Positions 1 through 7,644 of a stretch of DNA of 17,561 nt are shown piece after piece (the stretch's first letter is position 1; each line of letters starts with the position of its first letter). The notes beneath the pieces were generated by a model that was not told the DNA's origin, searched no databases, and saw only the letters and a list, made by a program, of their open reading frames with translations. The DNA comes from JANXSD01 sp038206385. Its GTDB lineage: Bacteria; Bacteroidota; Bacteroidia; AKYH767-A; OLB10. The DNA is taken from NCBI GenBank assembly GCA_038206385.1, contig JBBRAW010000073.1, positions 1 to 17,561 of the forward strand. Direction: 5' to 3'. The position numbers and the translations under genes were made by a program.

Positions 1-627
1 CTGTCCCAATTAAATACATCAAAAGCGGCATTAGTACAATTTGATAAAGATCTTGCAAGAGAAGTTTTGGTAAATGAAAAACGTGTAAATGGTTTTGAGC
101 TAAAAATAGATCGCGATTGCGAAAATATCATTGCACTTTTAAATCCTCTTGCTGTTGATTTACGCTTCGTGCTTGCTTGCATGAAAATCAATTCTAACCT
201 CGAACGTGTAGGTGATATTGCTGAGGGAATTTGCCAATTTGTTCTAAATATTAAACTAGAAGTCGAAAAAGAATTATTAGAAAAAACGCGCCTTATAGAA
301 ATGTTTGATACAAGCTCCATCATTCTTACCGATGTAATGACCGCTTACGAATTAGAAGATACTCGATTAGCTCGAAGTGTGTTTAAAAAAGATGAGATTC
401 TTGACGAAATTAACATGAACGCAAATGAATCAGTAGGTGAATTTATCAAAAACAATCTTGATAGAATCAATCAAAGTTTGTATACACTAAGTATGATTCG
501 AAAACTAGAACGTGTTGGTGACCAATGCAAAAATATCTCTGAAGAAATCATTTTTTATATTGAAGCAAAAGTTATAAAGCACAAGCCACTAGCACAAAAA
601 CAAGATATGTCGGGAGAAGAAAATTGA
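1..627 (+). CDS. phoU: Phosphate signalling/transport regulator PhoU (5' truncated)
   Basis: The frame is open from the first base, so the start lies upstream of the window; 208 codons are visible, against about 215-230 for the family. PhoU is a cytoplasmic all-helical protein that links the Pst phosphate ABC transporter to the PhoR/PhoB two-component system and restrains phosphate uptake. Both PhoU repeats are visible: the first has VDLRFVLACMKINSNLERVGD (window residues about 50-70) and the second has MIRKLERVGDQCKNISEEI near the C-terminus. The LERVGD core of each repeat is the metal-binding signature. A pst operon probably lies upstream but cannot be seen. The next gene converges on it. 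A TTG at position 67 is not a credible start because it falls inside the first repeat and would remove its first helix. Confidence 0.93.
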   Translation: MSQLNTSKAALVQFDKDLAREVLVNEKRVNGFELKIDRDCENIIALLNPLAVDLRFVLACMKINSNLERVGDIAEGICQFVLNIKLEVEKELLEKTRLIEMFDTSSIILTDVMTAYELEDTRLARSVFKKDEILDEINMNANESVGEFIKNNLDRINQSLYTLSMIRKLERVGDQCKNISEEIIFYIEAKVIKHKPLAQKQDMSGEEN

Positions 628-736
628 ATTAAATATGAATGATTACAATAGCTATCGTGATAAAAATTTGAATATGGCTGTACCTAGATCGCCATCTTCA
701 ACTAAAATAACAGATAATATTTGATACATAATTTCA

Positions 737-1543
737 TCATTTTGAATTGGTATCAAAATACATTTTTACTACTGACAAAAACTCGTCGAACATTCCATTA
801 TTGCAGGCGATGATTTCTCTTCCAAAAAGAAAATTTTCATTACCAGAAAAATCGCTGACTTTTCCTCCCGCTTCCATCACTATAAATGCTCCAGCTGCAA
901 CATCATAGGAGTTTAATCCGTACTCGTAAAAACCTTCAAATCTTCCGCATGCAACGTATGCTAAATCAACAGCTGCAGAACCAAGTCTCCGTATGCCATG
1001 TGTATTCTTCATGCAATAATCAAATACTTCCATGTACGGTATCATTCGATCATAATTGGTATAAGGAAAGCCAGTTGCCAACAATGATTTTGCCACGGTA
1101 TCAATTTTTGAAACAGATATCGATTTTCCATTCATCCATGCTCCTCCACCTTTCCAAGCATAAAAACATTCATCAAGATTGATTTCATATACAATACCCA
1201 TCACTAGTTTGTTATGAAAAGTTAAACCAACACTCACACAATAACACGGTATGCCATGAACAAAATTTGTTGTGCCATCTAACGGATCTATGATCCACTG
1301 ATAATCTCGATCAGTAATTGAAAGTGTATTTTCCTCAGTGATAAATCCTACATCAGGAATAAGCTGCTGCAAGCCCTCCACTAATATTAACTCTGCATTC
1401 TTATCTACATAAGAAACTAAATCATTGTACCCTTTGTATTCAACAGCTTCGTTGTTAAATGACACACGTTGTGATCGAATAAATTCTCCAGCCTTTTTAA
1501 TGATAGGAATAGCAGCTTCACAAATATTTTTTAAATCTATCAT
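737..1543 (-). CDS. Inositol monophosphatase family protein (SuhB/CysQ-like)
   Basis: 268 residues, the normal length for the Mg2+-dependent, Li+-sensitive phosphatase family, which hydrolyses inositol phosphates or related sugar phosphates in the cytoplasm. The metal-binding motifs are all present: ITEEN with Glu70-Glu71, IDPLDGTTNF with Asp86 and Asp89, and SYDVAAG with Asp214 followed by EAGG. No signal peptide. Its ATG overlaps the lgt stop codon in an ATGA, so it is the last gene of an mtaB-lgt-phosphatase operon and is probably translationally coupled to lgt. The substrate cannot be decided from sequence: inositol-1-phosphate, 3'-phosphoadenosine 5'-phosphate (CysQ) or another sugar phosphate are all possible. 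The general family is certain, the subfamily is not. Confidence 0.93.
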   Translation of the reverse strand: MIDLKNICEAAIPIIKKAGEFIRSQRVSFNNEAVEYKGYNDLVSYVDKNAELILVEGLQQLIPDVGFITEENTLSITDRDYQWIIDPLDGTTNFVHGIPCYCVSVGLTFHNKLVMGIVYEINLDECFYAWKGGGAWMNGKSISVSKIDTVAKSLLATGFPYTNYDRMIPYMEVFDYCMKNTHGIRRLGSAAVDLAYVACGRFEGFYEYGLNSYDVAAGAFIVMEAGGKVSDFSGNENFLFGREIIACNNGMFDEFLSVVKMYFDTNSK

Positions 1544-2697
1544 ACTGCTTCGGCATCTTTTCTGCTCCGTAAGAAAATTAATCCGCTAGCACCAATTAAA
1601 ATTAAAATTGCAGCGATAACTTCGGCCTGTGTAACTTGTAATCCTAAAAAATTAAATTTATTATTTACACGTATCTGTTCAATCAACATTCGCTCAATTC
1701 CATTTAGTAATAAATAAAATGCAAAAACTTTTCCTACAATGTCAAATCTTTTTCGCATCGACCAAATAACAAAAAACAATAAAATACAAGTAACTGATTC
1801 ATACAAAGGAGTTGGAAAAACTGCATCCGGTAACATCATACAATGTTTACCAATACAACCTGGGATTGGCATTCCTTCATTAATTACGTTATTCGGATAA
1901 TTATAAGACCAAGCCCAATCTGGTAACCAATTTAAAAATGATGGTTTGGGATTTAAATTTACAATTCCCCAATCACCATCACCTGCAATCTGACAACCTA
2001 ATCTTCCTGTACCATAAGCTAACATTAATCCTGGCGCTGTAGCATCTGCTATTACAAGCGGTTTAATGCCACGCTTATTACAATACCACATCACAGAGAT
2101 GCATCCAAAAATTAATCCTCCATACATCGTTAATCCACTAAAGGAAACCAATGCTTCTAAAGGATGATTTTCAAACTCATTTAAATTTTCAAGATTGTGA
2201 AAAACTTTTGCTCCTATGATTCCTGAAATAGCAGCAACCATTGTTATATTTCCAACCAATTGATAAGGATGCATTAACACTTGCACATTTTCTGGTTGTG
2301 CTAATCGCTCTTTTTCTTTTTCACGGTAACGTAAATATGCCGATATCGATCCAACAGCTAAACCTCCCAAAATATTACCTTTTGCAGAGAGCAAAATACC
2401 TTGTGTGTCCTCCACAAATGAAGTATAGTTTAAGGCAATAAATAATAATTTGTATCCGAATATAAAACCTAGTAAAAACGAAGAAATTAAATCAAACGTA
2501 CTTGCTGGTCTTCCCTTAATTACCGTTTCATAAAAAGGACTCATTAACCCTAATTTTTCTTTCCGTTTCAATTCTAGTTGCAACGTATATGCTGCACATA
2601 AAAAAGAAATCGCAAGCATAAAACCAAAACTTTGTATTGGTAATGGAATATTAATTCCGAAAATGTCTTTTAATAAATCTGAAATTGTTGGATACAT
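1540..2697 (-). CDS. lgt: Prolipoprotein diacylglyceryl transferase
   Basis: Inner-membrane enzyme that moves a diacylglyceryl group from phosphatidylglycerol to the lipobox cysteine of prelipoproteins, the first step of lipoprotein maturation. From the chosen start the protein has 385 residues, longer than the E. coli enzyme (about 290). Several hydrophobic segments are visible (around residues 20-40, 75-92, 145-160, 190-205 and the C-terminus). The key motif is GRLGCQIAGDGDWG at about residues 231-244, the Bacteroidota form of the GRxGN signature with its essential Arg, followed by PTPLYES at about 295-301. The start at 2697 (MYPTISDLL...) is preferred because it fits the family N-terminus and clears the mtaB stop by 13 bp; an in-frame ATG at 2733 would add 12 polar residues and overlap mtaB. 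It serves, among others, the solute-binding lipoprotein encoded at 4103. Confidence 0.95.
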   Translation of the reverse strand: MYPTISDLLKDIFGINIPLPIQSFGFMLAISFLCAAYTLQLELKRKEKLGLMSPFYETVIKGRPASTFDLISSFLLGFIFGYKLLFIALNYTSFVEDTQGILLSAKGNILGGLAVGSISAYLRYREKEKERLAQPENVQVLMHPYQLVGNITMVAAISGIIGAKVFHNLENLNEFENHPLEALVSFSGLTMYGGLIFGCISVMWYCNKRGIKPLVIADATAPGLMLAYGTGRLGCQIAGDGDWGIVNLNPKPSFLNWLPDWAWSYNYPNNVINEGMPIPGCIGKHCMMLPDAVFPTPLYESVTCILLFFVIWSMRKRFDIVGKVFAFYLLLNGIERMLIEQIRVNNKFNFLGLQVTQAEVIAAILILIGASGLIFLRSRKDAEAV

Positions 2698-2710
2698 ATA
2701 TTTTCGGTTA

Positions 2711-4033
2711 TCACCTAGTAATAGTTTCACCAAGTAAAATTACTTCTGCAAAACCCTCCGGATTAATCGTGTTAATTTGACAATTAATAATTTTATTTAC
2801 GAACGACTCATGATATGGATGTGCAACACGAATATAATTCGATGTATATCCATACATTAACTCGCCACTTCTTTCTGCTTCAAATAAAACAGGTAATTCT
2901 TTTCCTAATTGCGACTGATAAAAAGCTTGTTGTTTTTTTAGTGATAAATTTCTCAACATCCGATTACGATTTTTACGGACATTCATCGGGATAGCATCAG
3001 CCATTGTTGCAGCAAGTGTATTTATTCTTTCTGAATAAGTAAACACATGCAAATAGGTAATATTTAATTGGTGCAAATAATTAAATGTCTCCATGAAATA
3101 CGCATCCGTTTCTCCAGGGAATCCAACTATCACATCAGCACCAATACTTGCATTTGGCATCAATGCATTAATCAATTCAATTCGCTCTGTATAAATTGAT
3201 CGCATGTATCTTCTACGCATCGCCTTCAACATCACTTCAGAACCACTTTGTAAAGGAATATGAAAGTGCGGAACAAATTTCTTTGATGCAGCGACAAAAC
3301 GAATCACTTCTTCTGTTAACAGATTGGGCTCAATAGATGAAATACGAATTCGTTCTAACCCATCAATTTCTTCCAACGCTTTTGCAAGATCTATAAAACG
3401 ATCATGATATTTTGTCGATCCTTCACGAAGACCAAAATCACCAAGATTCACACCAGTAAGTACTATTTCATTCACACCATCCGCTACTAATTCCATTGCC
3501 TGACTAACAACATTCTCGATGGTATCACTTCTTGATTTTCCTCTTGCCAATGGAATCGTACAAAACGAACAACTATAATCACAACCATCTTGTACCTTCA
3601 AAAATACACGCGTACGATCACCTGATGAATGAGCACTAACAAACGTTGTTGCTTGATCAATCTCACATGCCATCACAGCTGCCTCTTCGCTCTTTTTAAG
3701 ATTATCGAGATAACGTAAAACATTAAATTTTTCCGTTGCTCCTAAAACCAAATCAACACCCGGAATATTCGCAATCTCCTCTGGTTTTAACTGCGCATAA
3801 CATCCAACAATGATCACTTTTCCATCAGGATTTGCATGCATCGCACGGTTCACAATCTGCTTACATTCTTTGTTAGCATTCTCGGTAACAGAACAGGTGT
3901 TCACCACATAAACATCCGCAACAGCAGGGAAATCAGTGCGTTGCCAACCAGCATCACGAAACTGACGAGCAATGGTGGATGTCTCCGAGAAATTAAGTTT
4001 ACAACCAAGTGTATGGAAAGCGACTGTTTGCAT
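2711..4033 (-). CDS. mtaB: tRNA (N6-threonylcarbamoyladenosine(37)-C2) methylthiotransferase MtaB
   Basis: Radical-SAM methylthiotransferase that adds a methylthio group to t6A37 of tRNAs reading ANN codons. From the chosen start it has 440 residues, a usual length. The N-terminal UPF0004 domain carries the three cluster ligands Cys11 (TLGCKLN), Cys47 (VNTCSVT) and Cys78 (VGCYAQ); the radical-SAM CxxxCxxC is Cys151-Cys155-Cys158 (DGCDYSCSFC). The C-terminal part is TRAM-like. The TLGCKLNFSET form and NTCSVT favour MtaB over MiaB (GCQMN) and RimO. Start: the ATG at 4033 is chosen over the ATG at 4111 because the protein then begins MQTVAFHTLGCK like its relatives and because a TACCTTTGC promoter element ends 5 bases before it; the longer form would overlap the divergent gene. 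First gene of an operon with lgt and the phosphatase gene. Confidence 0.93.
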   Translation of the reverse strand: MQTVAFHTLGCKLNFSETSTIARQFRDAGWQRTDFPAVADVYVVNTCSVTENANKECKQIVNRAMHANPDGKVIIVGCYAQLKPEEIANIPGVDLVLGATEKFNVLRYLDNLKKSEEAAVMACEIDQATTFVSAHSSGDRTRVFLKVQDGCDYSCSFCTIPLARGKSRSDTIENVVSQAMELVADGVNEIVLTGVNLGDFGLREGSTKYHDRFIDLAKALEEIDGLERIRISSIEPNLLTEEVIRFVAASKKFVPHFHIPLQSGSEVMLKAMRRRYMRSIYTERIELINALMPNASIGADVIVGFPGETDAYFMETFNYLHQLNITYLHVFTYSERINTLAATMADAIPMNVRKNRNRMLRNLSLKKQQAFYQSQLGKELPVLFEAERSGELMYGYTSNYIRVAHPYHESFVNKIINCQINTINPEGFAEVILLGETITR

Positions 4034-4038
4034 GGGGC

Positions 4039-4047
4039 GCAAAGGTA
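4039..4047 (-). promoter_or_regulatory. Bacteroidota-type -7 element (TACCTTTGC) of mtaB
   Basis: On the minus strand TACCTTTGC matches the TAnnTTTG consensus of Bacteroidota primary-sigma promoters, and only five bases (GCCCC) separate it from the mtaB ATG at 4033. I find no TTG at the usual distance upstream. If used, the transcript would be leaderless or nearly so. Position and motif are seen; activity is inferred. Confidence 0.5.
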
Positions 4048-4066
4048 ATGAATCATCATTCTGGAT

Positions 4067-4098
4067 TTGTGATCCTTCAAACCTTTCGAATACATTTG
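4067..4098 (+). promoter_or_regulatory. Promoter of the solute-binding lipoprotein gene (TTG-N21-TAcaTTTG)
   Basis: TTG at 4067-4069 and TACATTTG at 4091-4098 are separated by 21 bases, within the range of the Bacteroidota -33/-7 pair. The ATG follows at 4103, so the mRNA would start at or next to the start codon. It lies back to back with the mtaB element, making 4034-4102 a compact divergent promoter region. Confidence 0.5.
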
Positions 4099-4102
4099 CC
4101 AA

Positions 4103-5737
4103 ATGCGCCAATTATTACCCTTCTTATTTATATCGATGATGTTCTTTTCTTGTCACGAGAAAAAAGATACTTACGGAGGAAAAAAAGTTTTTCGCTACAA
4201 TGAAAGCGCTGGAATCACTTCCTTAGATCCAGCTTTTGCAACGAATCAAGCGAATATTTGGGCCTGTAATCACCTCTTCAATGGATTAGTTCAGCTCGAT
4301 GAAAAGCTACATGTTTTACCAAGTATTGCTTCTTCGTGGGAAGTTAGCGATGATGCAATGACGTATACTTTTCACTTACGTAATGATGTCAGTTTTCACG
4401 ATGACCCATTATTTACAACTACAAGAAAAGTTATTGCTGCTGATTTTTTGTATAGCTTTAATCGTATTGCGGATAAAAAAGTGGCGTCTTCTGGTGCTTG
4501 GATTTTTAATCCGATAAAAAGGAATCAAGCCAGTGAACTCATAGGTTTCATTAACAAAAACGATTCAACATTTATCATTCAATTGGATCATCCATTTCCA
4601 CCATTTTTAGGATTACTTGCTTCGCCCTATGGAGCTGTTGTTCCTCATGAAATTGTGGAACATTATGGTAAAGATTTTCGAAATCATCCCATCGGTACTG
4701 GTCCATTTCTCTTTAACAGATGGATTGAACGAACTGCATTAATTCTTCACAAGAATCCGAATTATTTTGAGGTAGATAAAAAAGGACAACGCCTCCCCTA
4801 TTTGGATGCAATTATGATTTCATTTATTAGTGATAAGCAATCCGCATTTCTTGAATTCCTAAAAGGAAAATTAGATTTTGTTTCTGGCTTAGATGCTAGT
4901 TATAAAGATGATTTACTCACACCAAATGGCAAGCTCCGAAATAAATACGTAGGTCGATTTCAAATGGAAACAGCACCCTACCTTAACACTGAATATTTAG
5001 GAATATTAATGGATAGTAATCTTGCTGCAATGAAAGGAAATCCATTAAATGATATTAGAATTCGTCAAGCGATAAATATGGGTTTCGATCGTTCGAAGAT
5101 GATCACTTATTTGCGTAATGGAATGGCTACACCAGGAGAAGCAGGAATGATTCCATTAGGAATTCCAGGCTTCGATAGTTTGTCAACAATAGGTTATCAT
5201 TATGATCCTAAAAAAGCATTACAACTTTTAGCAGATGCTGGATTCCCGAATGGAAAAGGCTTGCCACCAATATTAATGAGTACAACAAATTCATATCAAG
5301 ATTTATGCGAATACATTCAAGGACAACTTGCAGAAATTGGCATTACCATTAAGTTAGAAATTAATCAAGCGGGTCAGCACCGACAAATGGTTTCGAAACA
5401 ACAATTAAGTTTTTTTAGAGGATCATGGATTGCTGATTACGCAGATGCAGAAAATTATCTTGCATTATTTTATTCTAAAAACAAAGCACCCAACGGTCCG
5501 AATAACACTCATTATTCAAATCCATATTTTGATAAATTATATGAGCAATCAATGCAAACAAATAACGATACGTTGCGTTGGAAACTTTATAGTGAAATGG
5601 ATAACTTAGTGATGAAAGATGCTCCTGTTGTTGTTCTTTATTATGATCGTGTACTTCGTCTTTTTGGTAACAATGTTCACGGTCTAAAAATGAATCCGCT
5701 TAATTTAGTTACGTTGAAAGAAGTAGATTTAAAATAA
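4103..5737 (+). CDS. ABC transporter family 5 solute-binding lipoprotein (peptide/oligopeptide type)
   Basis: 544 residues, typical of the DppA/OppA/NikA class (SBP_bac_5), which captures peptides or similar solutes outside the cytoplasmic membrane. A short signal sequence ends in FFSC with Cys17 as the probable lipidation site; the protein would be processed by Lgt (encoded nearby) and signal peptidase II. Family features: SITSLDPAFATN-like start of the mature domain (ITSLDPAF, about 38-45), SSWEVSDDAMTYTFHLRNDVSFHD (split by family consensus around 78-100), HPIGTGPFLFNRW, and DIRIRQAINMGFDRSKM. No permease or ATPase gene lies on either side: mtaB is divergent and the downstream gene convergent, so it is an orphan binding protein in this window. 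It may serve a transporter elsewhere or act as a peptide sensor or chaperone; the ligand is unknown. Confidence 0.9.
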   Translation: MRQLLPFLFISMMFFSCHEKKDTYGGKKVFRYNESAGITSLDPAFATNQANIWACNHLFNGLVQLDEKLHVLPSIASSWEVSDDAMTYTFHLRNDVSFHDDPLFTTTRKVIAADFLYSFNRIADKKVASSGAWIFNPIKRNQASELIGFINKNDSTFIIQLDHPFPPFLGLLASPYGAVVPHEIVEHYGKDFRNHPIGTGPFLFNRWIERTALILHKNPNYFEVDKKGQRLPYLDAIMISFISDKQSAFLEFLKGKLDFVSGLDASYKDDLLTPNGKLRNKYVGRFQMETAPYLNTEYLGILMDSNLAAMKGNPLNDIRIRQAINMGFDRSKMITYLRNGMATPGEAGMIPLGIPGFDSLSTIGYHYDPKKALQLLADAGFPNGKGLPPILMSTTNSYQDLCEYIQGQLAEIGITIKLEINQAGQHRQMVSKQQLSFFRGSWIADYADAENYLALFYSKNKAPNGPNNTHYSNPYFDKLYEQSMQTNNDTLRWKLYSEMDNLVMKDAPVVVLYYDRVLRLFGNNVHGLKMNPLNLVTLKEVDLK

Positions 5738-5773
5738 ATTAAAAACTAAGAAAATTTGCGTAATTCGTAATTT

Positions 5774-5791
5774 TTGATTCATTTCAATCAA
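5774..5791. repeat. Small AT-rich inverted repeat between convergent genes
   Basis: TTGATT and AATCAA form a perfect 6-bp stem with a 6-base loop in the 149-bp gap between two convergent genes. It has no clear U-run on either strand and is AT-rich, so a terminator role is only a guess. The rest of the gap shows no recognisable element. Confidence 0.25.
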
Positions 5792-5886
5792 TTACCAACA
5801 AAGAGGATTTGAAATAAATTACTCCACAGGAGCAACTAGCAGAGAATCACGAAAAAATAAGCATACTTCTTAATTCTTAATTTATT

Positions 5887-6984
5887 TCAATCTTTCCAAT
5901 CAGCAATAAACAAATTCGTATCGTGTGTCCCGTTATTATTTCTATTGGAAGAAAATATTAAATGCTTTCCATCAGGTGAAAACATTGGAAATGCATCGAA
6001 CATTCCATCCATCGTAATCTTTTCCACCTTTTTTGATTTTAAATTTATCATGTAAAGATTAAATGGAAGTCCTTTCTTTGGATCAGATTTATAGTTGGAT
6101 GAAAAAATAACTTTCTTACCATCATGACTAAAGAACGGTGCCCAACTTGCATTTGGCATATCGGTAATTTTTTTCAAATCACTACCATCCACTTTGCAAG
6201 TATATAATTCCATATGTGTTGGCATCACCAATCCTTCTTTTAATAAGTCGGTATATTCCTTAATTTCCTCAATTGACTTCGGGCGACTTGCACGAAAAAT
6301 GAGTCGTTTATTGTCTGGTGAGAAAAAAGCACCGCCATCATAACCTAATTCCTTCGTTACTTGTTTCACATTCGACCCATCAATATTCATCGTATAAAGT
6401 TCAAGGTCGCCTGACCGAATACTTGTAAAAACAATTTTCTTTCCATCAGGTGATACTGTTCCTTCAGCATCATATCCTGGAGTGGATGTTAGTTGTTTTA
6501 AAATATTCCCCTTTAGATCAGAAACAAAAATGTCGAACTCTTTATAGATGGGCCATACATATTTATGATCAGCGCGCTTAGCAGGATTCGGCGGACAACT
6601 ATCGCTACCTAAATGCGTGGATGCGTATAATATTGTTGTATCACCAGGAAGAAAATAGGAACACGTTGTACGTCCTTTTCCAGTGCTTAGCAACTGTGGA
6701 GTTGCATCTTTCATATTTGCATTTGCTAAATCAAAAAGATAAATCTGATCGCAATGATTTCCCCATGCTTCGTTATGCGCTTGAAAAGTTATTTTTTGAT
6801 TGTCGAAACTAAAATAAGCTTCAGCATTATCACCTGCAAATGTTAGTTGGCGAACATTGGATAAATGTTTTTCTTCACCCTTATAAAGAAGTGTGGATTT
6901 ATTAAACTCAACAGGATTAATTTGCGCTTGTGCGGATGAGAAACTAGTTACAATTGAAAATACTAACAGAAGATTTCGAAACAT
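5887..6984 (-). CDS. Secreted TolB-like PD40/WD40-type beta-propeller protein
   Basis: 365 residues with a Sec signal peptide (hydrophobic residues 4-18, likely cleavage after AQA at residue 20), so probably periplasmic or surface-exposed. The mature part is a chain of PD40 (WD40-like TolB) blades. The clearest are around residues 171-190 (SPDGKKIVFTS), 215-234 (SPDNKRLIFRA), 279-298 (SHDGKKVIFSS) and 330-349 (SPDGKHLIFSS), with degenerate blades before them; together about six blades. No peptidase domain or OmpA domain follows, unlike the propeller-containing dipeptidyl peptidases and the Bacteroidota OmpA/PD40 fusions. It is not convincingly TolB itself: the TolB N-terminal domain and Tol-Pal neighbours are missing. 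The role is unknown, probably protein binding. It stands alone, converging on the solute-binding gene. Confidence 0.85.
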   Translation of the reverse strand: MFRNLLLVFSIVTSFSSAQAQINPVEFNKSTLLYKGEEKHLSNVRQLTFAGDNAEAYFSFDNQKITFQAHNEAWGNHCDQIYLFDLANANMKDATPQLLSTGKGRTTCSYFLPGDTTILYASTHLGSDSCPPNPAKRADHKYVWPIYKEFDIFVSDLKGNILKQLTSTPGYDAEGTVSPDGKKIVFTSIRSGDLELYTMNIDGSNVKQVTKELGYDGGAFFSPDNKRLIFRASRPKSIEEIKEYTDLLKEGLVMPTHMELYTCKVDGSDLKKITDMPNASWAPFFSHDGKKVIFSSNYKSDPKKGLPFNLYMINLKSKKVEKITMDGMFDAFPMFSPDGKHLIFSSNRNNNGTHDTNLFIADWKD

Positions 6985-7060
6985 AAATTTATTTTGTGAT
7001 AGGCAGCGAAGTTAGTTCCTAATGAAAAGTCTAACGTAAAATAGCTGTAAAAAAAATCAA

Positions 7061-7087
7061 AAAAAAACCTCGCTATTTCTAACGAGG
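7061..7087 (-). terminator. Rho-independent terminator of the HU gene
   Basis: Read on the minus strand just after the HU stop codon, CCTCG-N10-CGAGG forms a 5-bp GC-rich stem (7087-7083 with 7072-7068) that can extend inward after one mismatch, followed at once by seven T residues. It separates HU from the downstream propeller gene on the same strand. Confidence 0.8.
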
Positions 7088-7110
7088 GCTCGCAATCATA
7101 AACAAAATTT

Positions 7111-7383
7111 TTATTTTACTTCTTTCGACAGATCCGTTCCAGCTTTAAAACGAACAACTTTTCGGGCATCAATTTGAATCACTTTTCCTGTTTGAGGATT
7201 TCTTCCTATTCGTGCGGATCGTTCTGAAATACCGAAGGTGCCAAATCCTACTAAGGTTACTTTATCGCCCTTTTTTAATGCCTCTGAAGTTATTAATATG
7301 AATGAATTCAATGCAGCGTTAGCTTGGATTTGACTGATCTTGGCGTCTGCCGCAATCTTCTTTATTAATTCACCTTTGTTCAT
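7111..7383 (-). CDS. HU family DNA-binding protein
   Basis: 90 residues, the standard HU/IHF size. It is a nucleoid protein that binds DNA as a dimer and bends it, without strong sequence preference. The signature is complete: GFGTF at 46-50, then the beta-arm with RNPQTGK at 61-67, whose Pro63 is the residue that inserts between base pairs, and the C-terminal VVRFKAG. The N-terminal MNKGELIKKIAADAKIS is typical of HU rather than of IHF subunits. Single gene with its own promoter (7425-7457) and terminator (7061-7087). The 261-bp region between this gene and the divergent dehydrogenase gene shows nothing else that I can recognise. Confidence 0.96.
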   Translation of the reverse strand: MNKGELIKKIAADAKISQIQANAALNSFILITSEALKKGDKVTLVGFGTFGISERSARIGRNPQTGKVIQIDARKVVRFKAGTDLSKEVK

Positions 7384-7424
7384 GGCTTTATAATTTAAGG
7401 ATAAGATTGATTTAGGATACTATG

Positions 7425-7457
7425 GCAAATATAAGCAGCGTTGAAGGCTATCTGCAA
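7425..7457 (-). promoter_or_regulatory. Promoter of the HU gene (TTG-N21-TAtaTTTG)
   Basis: On the minus strand TTG (7457-7455) and TATATTTGC (7433-7425) are spaced by 21 bases, the same spacing as the pair in front of the solute-binding gene. It predicts a leader of roughly 35 bases before the ATG at 7383. Confidence 0.55.
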
Positions 7458-7644
7458 GGCCTAATTCACTATTTATCAGATAGAAATGCACCAGTTTATT
7501 AACAGGTTGGAATTCTAATAATAGGATCAAAATTTTAACCGTTAATGTATTGCTAATAATGGTTTACAAGGTCGAGGCACAATTATTTAGTAATTATTTC
7601 AAGCTAAATAAATCAAAATACTAGAAATTTAAATCCGTAATAAA

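Noticed and set aside
635..724. A 29-codon frame starting MNDYNSYRDKN just after phoU
   Set aside because: It fills the gap between convergent genes, but it is too short, has no recognisable start signal and no family resemblance; chance is sufficient to explain it.
4034..4111. Longer mtaB start at 4111
   Set aside because: It would add 26 non-family residues, overlap the divergent gene and run through the likely promoter elements of both genes.
5887..6984. Assignment of the propeller gene as tolB
   Set aside because: Only the PD40 blades match; the TolB N-terminal domain and Tol-Pal neighbours are not present.
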